A stretch of 11,307 nucleotides of DNA, taken from Lachnospiraceae bacterium (GTDB lineage: Bacteria > Bacillota_A > Clostridia > Lachnospirales > Lachnospiraceae). The translations under genes were made by a program, and so were the position numbers. The notes below the pieces were generated by a model. The model had not been told where the DNA came from, searched no databases, and saw nothing but the letters and a program-made list of their open reading frames with translations. Position 1 is the first letter of the stretch. The number at the start of each line of letters is the position of its first letter. Of this stretch, positions 1 to 6,839 are shown in pieces. Location of the stretch: positions 1 through 11,307 of the forward strand of contig JAFOYH010000115.1 of assembly GCA_017391465.1 (NCBI GenBank). Reading direction: 5' to 3'.

Positions 1-16
1 GTCGAGGGCATGACCA
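1..16 (+). rRNA. 3' end of 23S rRNA (partial)
   Basis: The window opens with GTCGAGGGCATGACCA, which matches the very 3' end of Firmicutes 23S rRNA. That end usually reads like TCGAGGACTTAACC and closes helix 1 by pairing with the 5' end of the gene. Only the last ~16 bases are present, so the call rests on recognising this short conserved end and on the trailer that follows. The rRNA promoter array at the other end of the window makes an rRNA-rich locus plausible. The exact 3' end could differ by a few bases. Confidence 0.72.
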
Positions 17-89
17 GATGGCTGGGAATGAGATAGAGAAATGTGAAGATGGAAAGAATTTTCAGTGTGCAGTTTTGAAGGCATATGAG

Positions 90-114
90 GCGAATACGAA
101 AGTATCCGCTTTTT
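90..114 (+). terminator. Terminator-like hairpin in the rRNA trailer
   Basis: GCGAATAC (90-97) pairs with GTATCCGC (102-109) around a GAAA tetraloop, with one A-C mismatch, and is followed by five T. This fits a rho-independent terminator ending the upstream rRNA transcript. Only 22 bases separate it from the tRNA and no promoter is visible there, so it is probably leaky or also serves RNA processing. Confidence 0.6.
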
Positions 115-136
115 GTCATTTCAGGAAAAAGAATAA

Positions 137-207
137 AGGGGAATCATACAACGGCAGTATGCCGGTCTCCAAAACCGTTCATGGGGGTTCGAATCCCTCT
201 TCCCCTG
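137..207 (+). tRNA. tRNA-Trp (anticodon CCA)
   Basis: A full cloverleaf can be folded by eye. The acceptor stem AGGGGAA/TTCCCCT is perfectly paired with discriminator G. The D stem ATAC/GTAT is perfect, with a GG-containing loop. The anticodon loop CTCCAAA gives anticodon CCA (bases 169-171). The variable loop has four bases, and the T arm GGGGG/CCCTC has loop TTCGAAT and one G-T pair. CCA is not encoded. Two oddities are a C-T mismatch in the outermost anticodon-stem pair (162/178) and C instead of a purine at position 9. A terminator hairpin follows at once. No promoter is seen in the 22 bases after the upstream hairpin, so transcription probably comes from the rRNA operon. Confidence 0.92.
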
Positions 208-212
208 TTTTT

Positions 213-240
213 AAGACATCGCAAAAGCGGTGTCTTTTTT
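213..240 (+). terminator. Rho-independent terminator after tRNA-Trp
   Basis: AAGACATCGC (213-222) pairs with GCGGTGTCTT (227-236) around AAAA, with one T-G wobble, and runs into a tract of six T (235-240). It ends the rRNA/tRNA transcript. The DUF3842 start lies only 33 bases later with no clear promoter between, so some read-through is likely needed for that gene. Confidence 0.88.
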
Positions 241-272
241 AAAATCGAATTCTTTGGCAAAGGGGAACTCTT

Positions 273-683
273 ATGAATATACTGGTTATTGATGCGCAAG
301 GTGGGGGTATTGGGAAACAGCTTGTCACAGCAATTAAGAAAAATGTTGAAAATGCTTATATAACCGCCATCGGAACAAATTATTTAGCAACATCTGCTAT
401 GTTAAAGGCAGGGGCAGATCAGGCGGCAACCGGCGAAAATGCAATCATTGTGAACAGTCGAAAAGCGGATGTGATCGTCGGACCGATTGGAATAGTTATT
501 GCGGACTCTCTTTTGGGAGAGATTACACCAGCGATGGCAGTTGCTATCGGACAGAGTGATGCAAAACGCATTTTAATTCCGTTAAATCACTGCAACAATG
601 TGGTTGTCGGTGTTCCGGATTTGAATATTGGACGTTTGATTCAGGGGGTTGTTGAGGAATTAAACCGAACAATGTGTAACTGA
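273..683 (+). CDS. DUF3842 family protein
   Basis: This 136-residue protein matches the DUF3842 family as I remember it, in length and motifs. It opens with a beta strand and a glycine-rich loop, VIDAQGGGIGK (residues 5-15), like a Rossmann-type nucleotide-binding turn. It continues with the family blocks GTNYLATSAMLKAGAD (34-49), ATGENAIIVN (52-61), VGPIGIVIADSLLGEITP (69-86) and IPLNHCNNVVVGV (102-114). H106 and C107 in the last block could be a metal or active site, but that is inference. There is no signal peptide or membrane segment, so it should be cytoplasmic. The start is set by AGGGGA at 261-266, six bases before the ATG. The family's biochemical role is unknown. My recollection is that such genes often lie near nickel/peptide-type ABC importers, as here. 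Confidence 0.85.
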   Translation: MNILVIDAQGGGIGKQLVTAIKKNVENAYITAIGTNYLATSAMLKAGADQAATGENAIIVNSRKADVIVGPIGIVIADSLLGEITPAMAVAIGQSDAKRILIPLNHCNNVVVGVPDLNIGRLIQGVVEELNRTMCN

Positions 684-725
684 GATTTATGCGTTCATAA
701 TTCCATGATTTACTTAAATAAAATG

Positions 726-754
726 TTGATTTTTTTTCTCAGGTAATGTATTCT
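726..754 (+). promoter_or_regulatory. Candidate sigma-A promoter of the ABC importer operon
   Basis: TTGATT (726-731) and TATTCT (749-754) are separated by 17 bases, which predicts a transcript starting near 761. The sites are imperfect, but this is the best candidate in the 259-base gap between the DUF3842 stop and the binding-protein start. No recognisable NikR dyad overlaps it. Confidence 0.45.
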
Positions 755-783
755 ATCCTAGACAGTAGGAAGCTGTTTTATTA

Positions 784-840
784 ATGCACGAAGCATTATT
801 TATGGAACATATGGAATGGGATGAAGTCGTATTATATTAG
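784..840 (+). CDS. Possible leader peptide (18 aa) upstream of the importer
   Basis: An 18-codon reading frame encodes MHEALFMEHMEWDEVVLY. It lies inside the predicted leader RNA, between the candidate promoter and the terminator-like hairpin. AGGAAG at 767-772 could be its ribosome binding site, 11 bases upstream. That is a little far, and the site would sit in the loop of a small hairpin (AGACAG/CTGTTT). The start codon lies in a second perfect 6-bp hairpin, TAATGC/GCATTA (783-799 region). The peptide is rich in Met, His and acidic residues (four M, two H, five D/E). It matches no family I know, and short ORFs like this arise by chance. Confidence 0.25.
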   Translation: MHEALFMEHMEWDEVVLY

Positions 841-869
841 TTGAATACTGTTTGAATTGTATGCTAAGA

Positions 870-911
870 AAGCACACTTATTTCCAGAAGGGGATACGTG
901 TGCTTATTTTT
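870..911 (+). terminator. Leader terminator / possible attenuator hairpin
   Basis: AAGCACAC (870-877) pairs with GTGTGCTT (898-905). Inside a single T-C mismatch, TATTTCC (879-885) pairs with GGGGATA (890-896) around an AGAA loop. ATTTTT (906-911) follows. This is a strong intrinsic-terminator shape just 18 bases before the binding protein's Shine-Dalgarno. It could simply end the DUF3842 transcript. Alternatively it could act as an attenuator: GTATGCT (859-865) can pair with the terminator's 5' arm (871-877) with one mismatch and so compete with it. Confidence 0.65.
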
Positions 912-942
912 ATACAGTTAATTTAAAAAAGGGGTTATATTT

Positions 943-2550
943 ATGAAAATGAAAAAAACACTTGCAGTACTGCTTGTCGTGAGCATGATGACAAGTATGG
1001 CAGCTTGTGGTAAGAACATAGAAGAAAAAAGAACAGAAATTACAGAGAACGGTGTTAAAGACAGTGTCGTGATTGCTATTGGCACGGAACCGGAGACACT
1101 GGATCCGACACAAGGCTGGGGTCATGGAAATGCTCCGATTGTACAGAGTACGCTTGTCAAATATACGGCAGATCTGGATTTTGAATATGATCTGGCAACA
1201 GATTATAAATTATCCGGAGATGGACTTACATGGACATTTAAGATTCGTGACGATGCCTATTTTACAGATGGCGAAAAGTTAACTGCCGATGATGTTGCCT
1301 TTACATTAGAAACCGCAAAGGCAGCCCAGGGTTCTGTTGACCTTACATATATGGAAAGTGCTGTTGCACAGGATGAAACAACGGTGGTTGTTACACTTTC
1401 AAAACCAACATCAATTTTCTTAAATACGGTTGCATCGGTGGGAATTGTTCCGGAACATGCTTACAGTGATGACTATGGTATGCAGCCAATCGGTTCCGGT
1501 CCGTATAAATTTGTAGAATGGAAACCGCAGGAACAGATTATTTTCACAGCCAATGAAAATTATTATGGCGGTGAACCAAACATTAAAGATGTTACCGTTG
1601 TTTTTATGTCCGAGGATGCAGCTCTTGCAGCTGTTCAGGCCGGCAAAGTGGATGTGGCTTATTCGACAGCAACATTGGGTACAACAGAAGTTGCAGGATA
1701 TGATATTATTGCACTTCCTTCAGCAGACAACCGTGGTTTTACGCTTCCTGTACTTCCAAATGAAGGTAAGACAACAGAAAGTGGAGCACCGATTGGAAAT
1801 AATGTGACTTGCAATCTTGAAATTCGTCAGGCCATTGCGTATGCCATTGATCGCCAGGCCATTGCAGATTATGTTTTAAATGGATTCGGAAGACCTGCTT
1901 ACTCTGAAAATGATGGTATGCCATGGAACAATCCGGAAGTTCAGATTGAAACGGATGTTGAATATGCAAAGAAATTATTGGCAGATGCAGGTTGGGCCGA
2001 TACAGATAAAGATGGTATTATTGAAAAAGATGGATTAAAAGCTGAATTTACATGTGTATATCCTGCAGGAGACTCCGTTCGTCAGGCTGTTGGTATGGCT
2101 GCTGCGGAACAGATCAAAGAAATTGGCATTAAAGTGACTTTTGAAGGTATGAGCTGGGATGAAATCATGATGCGTATGTTCTCAGATGCGGTTATGATGG
2201 GATGGGGATCTTCGATTCCAAATGAAACCTATTATTTATATCGTTCGGAAGGGGCGTTATTAGATGATTTCTACAATCCGGAAGGTTATATGAATGATGT
2301 AACGGACGGATATCTCAATGCAGCGATGGAGGCACTTACTGTTGAAGAAGCCAATGAAAACTGGCAGAAAGCACAGTGGGATGGAACAACAGGGACCGCT
2401 ATGAAAGGGGAATGTCCTTGGGTTTGGATCGTAAATCTTGATCACGTAACCTATGTTCGCGAAGGGCTTTCTATTGGTGAACAGCCAATTCATGGACATG
2501 GACACGGTTTACCATTGATTCAGAACCTGAATGATTGGATTTGGGAATAA
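943..2550 (+). CDS. Substrate-binding lipoprotein of a nickel/peptide-class ABC importer
   Basis: This 535-residue family-5 extracellular solute-binding protein should be anchored outside the membrane and deliver substrate to the permeases encoded next. Residues 1-22 form a lipoprotein signal with lipobox MAAC, so C22 would be lipidated. Family marks include EPETLDPTQGW (near 50-60), LSGDGLTWTFKIRDDAYFTD, GSGPYKFVEW and the second-lobe block EIRQAIAYAIDRQAIADYVL. The C-terminus has HGHGHG (517-522, giving HxHxH) and a Met-rich stretch, EIMMRMFSDAVMMGWG. Both could suit a metal complex, but neither proves it. AAGGGG (929-934) supports the ATG at 943; an ATG two codons later is the alternative. 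Substrate is uncertain between nickel or metal chelate and short peptides. Confidence 0.88.
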   Translation: MKMKKTLAVLLVVSMMTSMAACGKNIEEKRTEITENGVKDSVVIAIGTEPETLDPTQGWGHGNAPIVQSTLVKYTADLDFEYDLATDYKLSGDGLTWTFKIRDDAYFTDGEKLTADDVAFTLETAKAAQGSVDLTYMESAVAQDETTVVVTLSKPTSIFLNTVASVGIVPEHAYSDDYGMQPIGSGPYKFVEWKPQEQIIFTANENYYGGEPNIKDVTVVFMSEDAALAAVQAGKVDVAYSTATLGTTEVAGYDIIALPSADNRGFTLPVLPNEGKTTESGAPIGNNVTCNLEIRQAIAYAIDRQAIADYVLNGFGRPAYSENDGMPWNNPEVQIETDVEYAKKLLADAGWADTDKDGIIEKDGLKAEFTCVYPAGDSVRQAVGMAAAEQIKEIGIKVTFEGMSWDEIMMRMFSDAVMMGWGSSIPNETYYLYRSEGALLDDFYNPEGYMNDVTDGYLNAAMEALTVEEANENWQKAQWDGTTGTAMKGECPWVWIVNLDHVTYVREGLSIGEQPIHGHGHGLPLIQNLNDWIWE

Positions 2551-2564
2551 CATTTTTACATTTG

Positions 2565-2596
2565 GCCTGTCACTCGTTTGTGACAGGCTCTTTGTT
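2565..2596 (+). terminator. Hairpin between binding protein and permease genes
   Basis: A perfect 9-bp stem, GCCTGTCAC/GTGACAGGC (2565-2573 with 2580-2588), has loop TCGTTT and is followed by TCTTTGTT. The T tract is interrupted, so it probably acts as a partial terminator or mRNA 3'-end stabiliser. Such elements let binding proteins exceed the membrane parts of the same operon. Confidence 0.75.
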
Positions 2597-2625
2597 GATA
2601 AAATGGAATTGAAAGGGACTTATAG

Positions 2626-3621
2626 ATGATAGAAACTTTAAAAAGACTTGGTTATATTTTTCTGACAAACAGTATAAAGATTATAAGTTTATTGTTTGCA
2701 GTAAGCATTATATCCTTTGCGTTGGTCGATGCATCACCGGTGGATCCGGTACAGCAATATATTTTGGGTTTGGGAACTGCTGTGTCACCGGAACAGCGTG
2801 CTGAGATTGAAGCCTATTGGGGTGTCAATGAACCTCCGGTAGAGCGATATGTCAATTGGCTTTCAGATTTATTACAGGGAAATCTCGGAGAATCGTTAAT
2901 TTATCGAAGACCTGTGGCAGATATTATTTCTGAACGATTTGTAAATTCGTTGGCGTTGATGATCTGTGCATGGCTGCTTGCTGGCATTATTGGATTTTTA
3001 TTGGGCTGTGTCATGGGAATGTATCGAGATCGTCTTCCGGATAAGATTCTAAAAAAAGTATGTTATATATTAAGCTCAGTACCGACGTTTTGGCTGGGGC
3101 TTGTATTCTTGTTAGTTTTTGCCGTATGGCTGCGCTGGTTTCCAATCGGATTTTCGTCACCGATTGGCGTCCTTAGCGAAGATGTTACCATTGGACAGAA
3201 AATTTATCATTTGATTTTACCGGCATTTACATTAAGTTTAATGTCCTTTGCCAATATTGCATTACATACACGACAGAAATTAATCGATGTTCTGAATAGT
3301 GAATATGTTTTGTTTGCGCGTGCCAGAGGGGAAGGAAAATGGACAATTCTTAAAAGACATGGACTTCGAAATATTCTTCTTCCGGCATTGACATTACAGT
3401 TTGCATCTTTTGCCGAGTTGTTTGGCGGTTCTGTTATGGCGGAAAATGTATTTAGTTATCCGGGTCTTGGCAGTGCGGTTTCTGCAGCGGGATTAAGTTC
3501 GGATGTACCTTTATTGTTAGGTGTTACGTTATTTTCAGCATTATTTGTGTGTGTTGGCAATATGATTGCCAATCTTCTGTATGGGATTGTGGATCCGCAG
3601 ATTCAGGAGGTGGGCGAATGA
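2626..3621 (+). CDS. ABC importer permease, DppB/NikB type
   Basis: This 331-residue integral membrane protein forms half of the importer channel. A first membrane segment near residues 15-34 is followed by a large external region with GNLGES (85-90), typical of DppB/OppB/NikB permeases. A block of further membrane segments starts near 105. The cytoplasmic EAA loop that docks on the ATPase lies near 226-252 (EYVLFARARGEGK, then RHGLRNILLP). The C-terminal block ENVFSYPGLG is a family hallmark. AAGGGA (2613-2618) lies seven bases before the ATG. The stop overlaps the start of the second permease (ATGA), implying translational coupling. Confidence 0.92.
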   Translation: MIETLKRLGYIFLTNSIKIISLLFAVSIISFALVDASPVDPVQQYILGLGTAVSPEQRAEIEAYWGVNEPPVERYVNWLSDLLQGNLGESLIYRRPVADIISERFVNSLALMICAWLLAGIIGFLLGCVMGMYRDRLPDKILKKVCYILSSVPTFWLGLVFLLVFAVWLRWFPIGFSSPIGVLSEDVTIGQKIYHLILPAFTLSLMSFANIALHTRQKLIDVLNSEYVLFARARGEGKWTILKRHGLRNILLPALTLQFASFAELFGGSVMAENVFSYPGLGSAVSAAGLSSDVPLLLGVTLFSALFVCVGNMIANLLYGIVDPQIQEVGE

Positions 3622-4442
3622 GAAAATTAAATCATCGAACAAAAGCTGTGATCTTAACCATTCTTTTGGCTATCCTATTTTGTATAATCTATGCATGCGG
3701 TATGCTGATTTCAGAAGATGCAGTTGTTGGAAGTTTTATGGAGGCTAAGCAGGCGCCAAGTCTTACTCATTTTTTCGGAACAGATGCTTTGGGACGTGAT
3801 CTGTTTTTGCGTACATTAAAAGGTTTGTCTGTGAGTATCACCGTCGGTCTGGTGGCATCTGTTATCAGTGCCATTGTTGCAGTCTTTGTGGGTATTGCTG
3901 CTGCAACGGGTTCGAAATATGTGGACGGTATGATTAATTGGGTCATCGATCTTTTTATGGGTGTACCTCATACGATTTTAATTATTTTAATTTCCTTTGC
4001 CATGGGACGCGGGCTTAAAGGTCTTCTTATTGGCATTGCAGCGACCCATTGGTGCAGTCTTGCACGTTTGATCCGCGGGGAAGTTTTACAGTTAAGATCT
4101 ATGCAGTATGTTGCTGTCTCTCGAAAACTTGGAAAGTCTAGCGGATGGATATTAGTACACCATTTGCTTCCACATTTGGTGCCACAATTTTTTGTAGGTC
4201 TTGTGCTCATGTTCCCACATGCGATTTTGCATGAGGCAGCCATATCATTTTTAGGATTTGGGCTTCCGCCGGATCAGTCGGCCATTGGAATTATTTTATC
4301 CGAGAGCATGCGTTATCTTTCGACAGGTATGTGGTGGACAGCGGTGCTTCCAGGACTGACACTTGTTTTCATTGTGCTCTTGGTCGATAAATTAGGGGAT
4401 TATCTTCGTATGATCATAGATCCTTACAGTGCACAGGATTAA
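3618..4442 (+). CDS. ABC importer permease, DppC/NikC type
   Basis: This 274-residue membrane protein is the second half of the channel. One N-terminal membrane segment (about 10-32) is followed by HFFGTDALGRDLFLRTLKG (51-69), the DppC/OppC/NikC signature. The EAA loop (about 155-190, YVAVSRKLGKSSGWILVHH) and AAISFLGFGLPP (207-218) follow. I chose the ATG at 3618 because AGGAGG (3605-3610) lies seven bases upstream and the ATG overlaps the previous stop. A start at 3549 would add 23 residues overlapping the upstream gene without a good ribosome site. Confidence 0.92.
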   Translation: MRKLNHRTKAVILTILLAILFCIIYACGMLISEDAVVGSFMEAKQAPSLTHFFGTDALGRDLFLRTLKGLSVSITVGLVASVISAIVAVFVGIAAATGSKYVDGMINWVIDLFMGVPHTILIILISFAMGRGLKGLLIGIAATHWCSLARLIRGEVLQLRSMQYVAVSRKLGKSSGWILVHHLLPHLVPQFFVGLVLMFPHAILHEAAISFLGFGLPPDQSAIGIILSESMRYLSTGMWWTAVLPGLTLVFIVLLVDKLGDYLRMIIDPYSAQD

Positions 4443-4452
4443 GGAGATATTT

Positions 4453-5388
4453 ATGGAACAAAAAAAAGATACATTACTTGAAATACATGATCTGTCGGTT
4501 TCTTTTCGCATGTATGATCAGGGACTTGAACAGAAAGACTTACAGGTAATCTCAGATCTTCATTTAAGGGTTTACCCTGGTGAGATTGTTGCCATTGCAG
4601 GGTCTTCCGGTTCGGGAAAAAGTTTACTTGCATCTGCGATTTTGGGGATTTTACCACATAACGCGACAGTAAAGGGTCATATGCATTATAAAGGTGCAGA
4701 ACTGACAAAGGATCGACAGGAAAAACTTCGAGGGACAGAGATTGCTCTGGTGCCTCAGTCGGTTGCTTTTCTGGATCCTTTAATGAAAGTGGGCGAGCAG
4801 GCGGATGGACATAGAAAACCGCGTCCAACAGAAAAACGAAAAACATTGTTTAAACGTTTTGGACTTCCGGAAAAAACAGAGCATCTTTATCCGTTCCAGC
4901 TTTCCGGAGGTATGGCAAGACGTGTTCTTGTGTCAACGGCATTGATTTCTGATGCACAGCTGATCATTGCAGATGAACCGACACCCGGGATGAGTCTGGA
5001 TCAGGCTTTGGAAGCTTTAAAAATGTTTCGTGAAATGGCAGATGAAGGCAAAGCGGTTATTTTGATTACCCATGATATTGATCTTGCATTTGAATTTGCC
5101 GATCGAGTTGCTGTGTTTTATGCAGGAACAACGGTTGAAGTTGCACCCGCATCGGATTTTAAGATTGGACCGGAGGCGCTTCGTCATCCATATTCGAAAG
5201 CTTTATGGAGAGCATTGCCTCAGAATGGGTTTGAACCGATTGAAGGTTTTCAGCCTTATGCGGGGAATTTACCGAAGGGGTGTTTATTTGCACCGCGTTG
5301 TCCATACAAAACTGAAATATGTGAAAAGGAAGTACCGCCGGTATTCGGTATACGCGGTGGCGCTGTGAGGTGTTATTATGGCACTTGA
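4453..5388 (+). CDS. ABC importer ATPase, DppD/OppD/NikD type
   Basis: This 311-residue cytoplasmic ATPase powers the importer. Motifs in order are Walker A GSSGSGKS (50-57), Q-loop Q102 in VPQS, signature LSGGM (150-154), Walker B LIIADE (170-175) and the H-loop in ITHDID. The C-terminal domain, with three cysteines (CLFAPRCPYKTEIC), is the oligopeptide/dipeptide (oligo_HPY) extension. The stretch after Walker B reads PTPGMSLD where OppD-type enzymes usually have PTTALD, so the D-loop is atypical. I chose the ATG at 4453 because AAGGAGAT (4441-4448) fits it; an ATG 24 bases earlier lies inside the previous gene. The 3' end overlaps the next ATPase by 11 bases. Confidence 0.92.
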   Translation: MEQKKDTLLEIHDLSVSFRMYDQGLEQKDLQVISDLHLRVYPGEIVAIAGSSGSGKSLLASAILGILPHNATVKGHMHYKGAELTKDRQEKLRGTEIALVPQSVAFLDPLMKVGEQADGHRKPRPTEKRKTLFKRFGLPEKTEHLYPFQLSGGMARRVLVSTALISDAQLIIADEPTPGMSLDQALEALKMFREMADEGKAVILITHDIDLAFEFADRVAVFYAGTTVEVAPASDFKIGPEALRHPYSKALWRALPQNGFEPIEGFQPYAGNLPKGCLFAPRCPYKTEICEKEVPPVFGIRGGAVRCYYGT

Positions 5389-5977
5389 AGCTAAAAATAT
5401 TTATTTTCGTTACAATCGAAAACAGCCATGGATTTTGGAAAATCGTCATATAAGCATTGAAAAGGGAGAACGTGTGGCCATATTTGCCCCAAGCGGCTAT
5501 GGCAAATCCACACTTGCTATGCTTTTGGCAGGATATTTGGAACCGAATCAGGGTGAAATCTTATTGGACGGAAAAGCATTGCCAAAAAGCGGTGTCTGTC
5601 CGGTTCAATTGATCTATCAACATCCGGAAAAAGCTATTAATCCAAGATGGCGTTTGAAACGTGTTCTTGAGGAAAGCGGAGAACTGAATGAGGATATGCT
5701 CGACAGTTTTGGTATCGAGAGAGCATGGCTTGATCGTTTTCCGAGAGAATTGTCCGGCGGAGAATTGCAGAGATTTTGTGTGGCGAGAGCCTTGATGAGC
5801 GGTGCAGATTATCTAATTTGTGATGAAATTAGTACTATGCTGGATGTGATCACACAGGCTCAGATCTGGAATGTGATTCTTGAAGAAGTAGAGAGACAGA
5901 ATATGGGACTTATTGTTGTAACACATAATCGTAATCTTGCGGAAAAGATTGCAACACGAATTATTGATTTATCATGA
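5378..5977 (+). CDS. Short ABC importer ATPase, DppF/NikE type
   Basis: This 199-residue ATPase is the likely partner of the one before it in a heterodimer. Walker A is APSGYGKST (37-45, with Ala in place of the usual first Gly). Q81 is in the Q-loop (IYQHP), LSGGE (125-129) is the signature, and LICDE (146-150) is Walker B, followed by ISTMLDVITQAQIW. The H-loop is VVTHN. It ends about 15 residues after the H-loop and lacks the C-terminal oligo_HPY extension, so it is shorter than typical DppF/NikE (about 250-330). The stop is clean and the motifs are intact, so this looks natural rather than truncated. GAGGTG before the ATG and the 11-base overlap imply coupled translation. Confidence 0.9.
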   Translation: MALEAKNIYFRYNRKQPWILENRHISIEKGERVAIFAPSGYGKSTLAMLLAGYLEPNQGEILLDGKALPKSGVCPVQLIYQHPEKAINPRWRLKRVLEESGELNEDMLDSFGIERAWLDRFPRELSGGELQRFCVARALMSGADYLICDEISTMLDVITQAQIWNVILEEVERQNMGLIVVTHNRNLAEKIATRIIDLS

Positions 5978-6024
5978 TAAAATATTTGATAGAATCTATG
6001 AAGCAGGATTAAGGGAGGTAACGC

Positions 6025-6270
6025 ATGGAATTTGTTCATAAAGAAAAAGGTGTTTTTTTATATAAAGATGGTGTGGAAATCGGAAAAGCGATTTGCCAAT
6101 ATTCAGAGAACGATGTCAATATTTTGCATGTTATTGTTGAACCTTCGATGCGAGGAAACGGTATCGCTGCCCAATTGGTTGAGCATGTCGTGTCGGATGC
6201 AAAAAACGAAGGTAAAGAAATTATTCCGACATGTTCTTATGCAGCAGCATGGATGAGAGAACATAAATAA
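6025..6270 (+). CDS. Small GNAT acetyltransferase, YjdJ/NATD1-like
   Basis: This 81-residue protein has the single-motif GNAT form of the YjdJ group. The strand block VNILHVIVEP (31-40) leads into the acetyl-CoA loop RGNGIA (43-48) and helix AQLVEHVVSDAKNEG. The ending IPTCSYAAAWMREH matches the conserved Cys-containing end of that group, where the cysteine (C70) may take part in catalysis. The natural substrate is unknown. The Shine-Dalgarno AGGGAGG upstream of the ATG is strong. The gene starts 47 bases after the importer operon with no clear terminator or promoter between, and 17 bases before the nitroreductase, so it is likely co-transcribed with the latter. Confidence 0.88.
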   Translation: MEFVHKEKGVFLYKDGVEIGKAICQYSENDVNILHVIVEPSMRGNGIAAQLVEHVVSDAKNEGKEIIPTCSYAAAWMREHK

Positions 6271-6287
6271 ACTATGGAGGATGAATT

Positions 6288-6818
6288 ATGAATCATACAT
6301 TAATGGATATTTTAACAACACGAAGAAGTGTACGAAAATACAAAAATGAATCAATTCCAAAAGAAAAAATTGAAAAGATTCTTCAGGCCGGCTTGATTTC
6401 GCCATCCGGAAGAAATCGAAGACCGTGGGAATTGATCGTTGTAGAAGATAAAGAAGTTTTAAAGAAATTATCCATGGCAAGAGATCATGGAGCGTCTATG
6501 CTCGAAGGTGCCGGAGCCGCTATTATTGTCTATGCCAATCCGGAACTTACAGATGTTTGGACCGAAGATTGCTGTATTGTTATGTCCAATATGCATTTGA
6601 TGGCGACAGCTTTAGGTATCGGCAGCTGTTGGATTCAGGGAAGACTTAGAGTTTCTGCAGATGGAAGAACAACAGAAGACTATATCAAAGAACTGTTAGG
6701 TGTTCCGGAAAATTATAAACTTGAAGCCATGTTATCTTTGGGTATTCCGGATGAATTTCCGGAAGGACATAAGATCGAAGATTTGCCGATGAAAAAAGTT
6801 CATTGGGAGCGTTTTTAA
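6288..6818 (+). CDS. Nitroreductase-family flavoprotein
   Basis: This 176-residue protein has the nitroreductase fold, usually an FMN-dependent homodimer using NAD(P)H. RRSVRKY (12-18) supplies the FMN phosphate contacts. SPSGRNRRPWEL (38-49) is the second FMN region, and GIGSCWIQG (110-118) and LGIPDE are the later cofactor-side blocks. Length is usual for the compact members. Substrates in this family range from quinones and nitro compounds to flavins, and sequence does not decide between them. GGAGG precedes the ATG. It follows the small acetyltransferase by 17 bases, and the MerR-type promoter begins 22 bases after its stop. Confidence 0.92.
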   Translation: MNHTLMDILTTRRSVRKYKNESIPKEKIEKILQAGLISPSGRNRRPWELIVVEDKEVLKKLSMARDHGASMLEGAGAAIIVYANPELTDVWTEDCCIVMSNMHLMATALGIGSCWIQGRLRVSADGRTTEDYIKELLGVPENYKLEAMLSLGIPDEFPEGHKIEDLPMKKVHWERF

Positions 6819-6839
6819 TGAAATTGTTATAAAAGATAC

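Noticed and set aside
18..242. 74-codon open frame across the left end
   Set aside because: It runs through the rRNA trailer, the tRNA-Trp gene and its terminator, has no good ribosome site and resembles no protein.
684..942. A NikR operator or nickel/cobalt riboswitch upstream of the importer
   Set aside because: I looked for a long spaced GTATGA-type dyad and for the NiCo riboswitch junction motifs and found neither. GTATT/AATAC around 829-848 is too short to count.
910..1125. Minus-strand ORF opposite the binding-protein start, and similar antisense ORFs inside the importer, nitroreductase, uppP and acetyltransferase genes
   Set aside because: They are shadows of strongly supported genes, without ribosome sites or recognisable domains.
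5968..5981. 14-base palindrome TTTATCATGATAAA spanning the stop of the last ATPase gene
   Set aside because: It is A+T-rich, would form a poor hairpin without a proper loop and has no T tract. It is not supportable as a terminator or operator.
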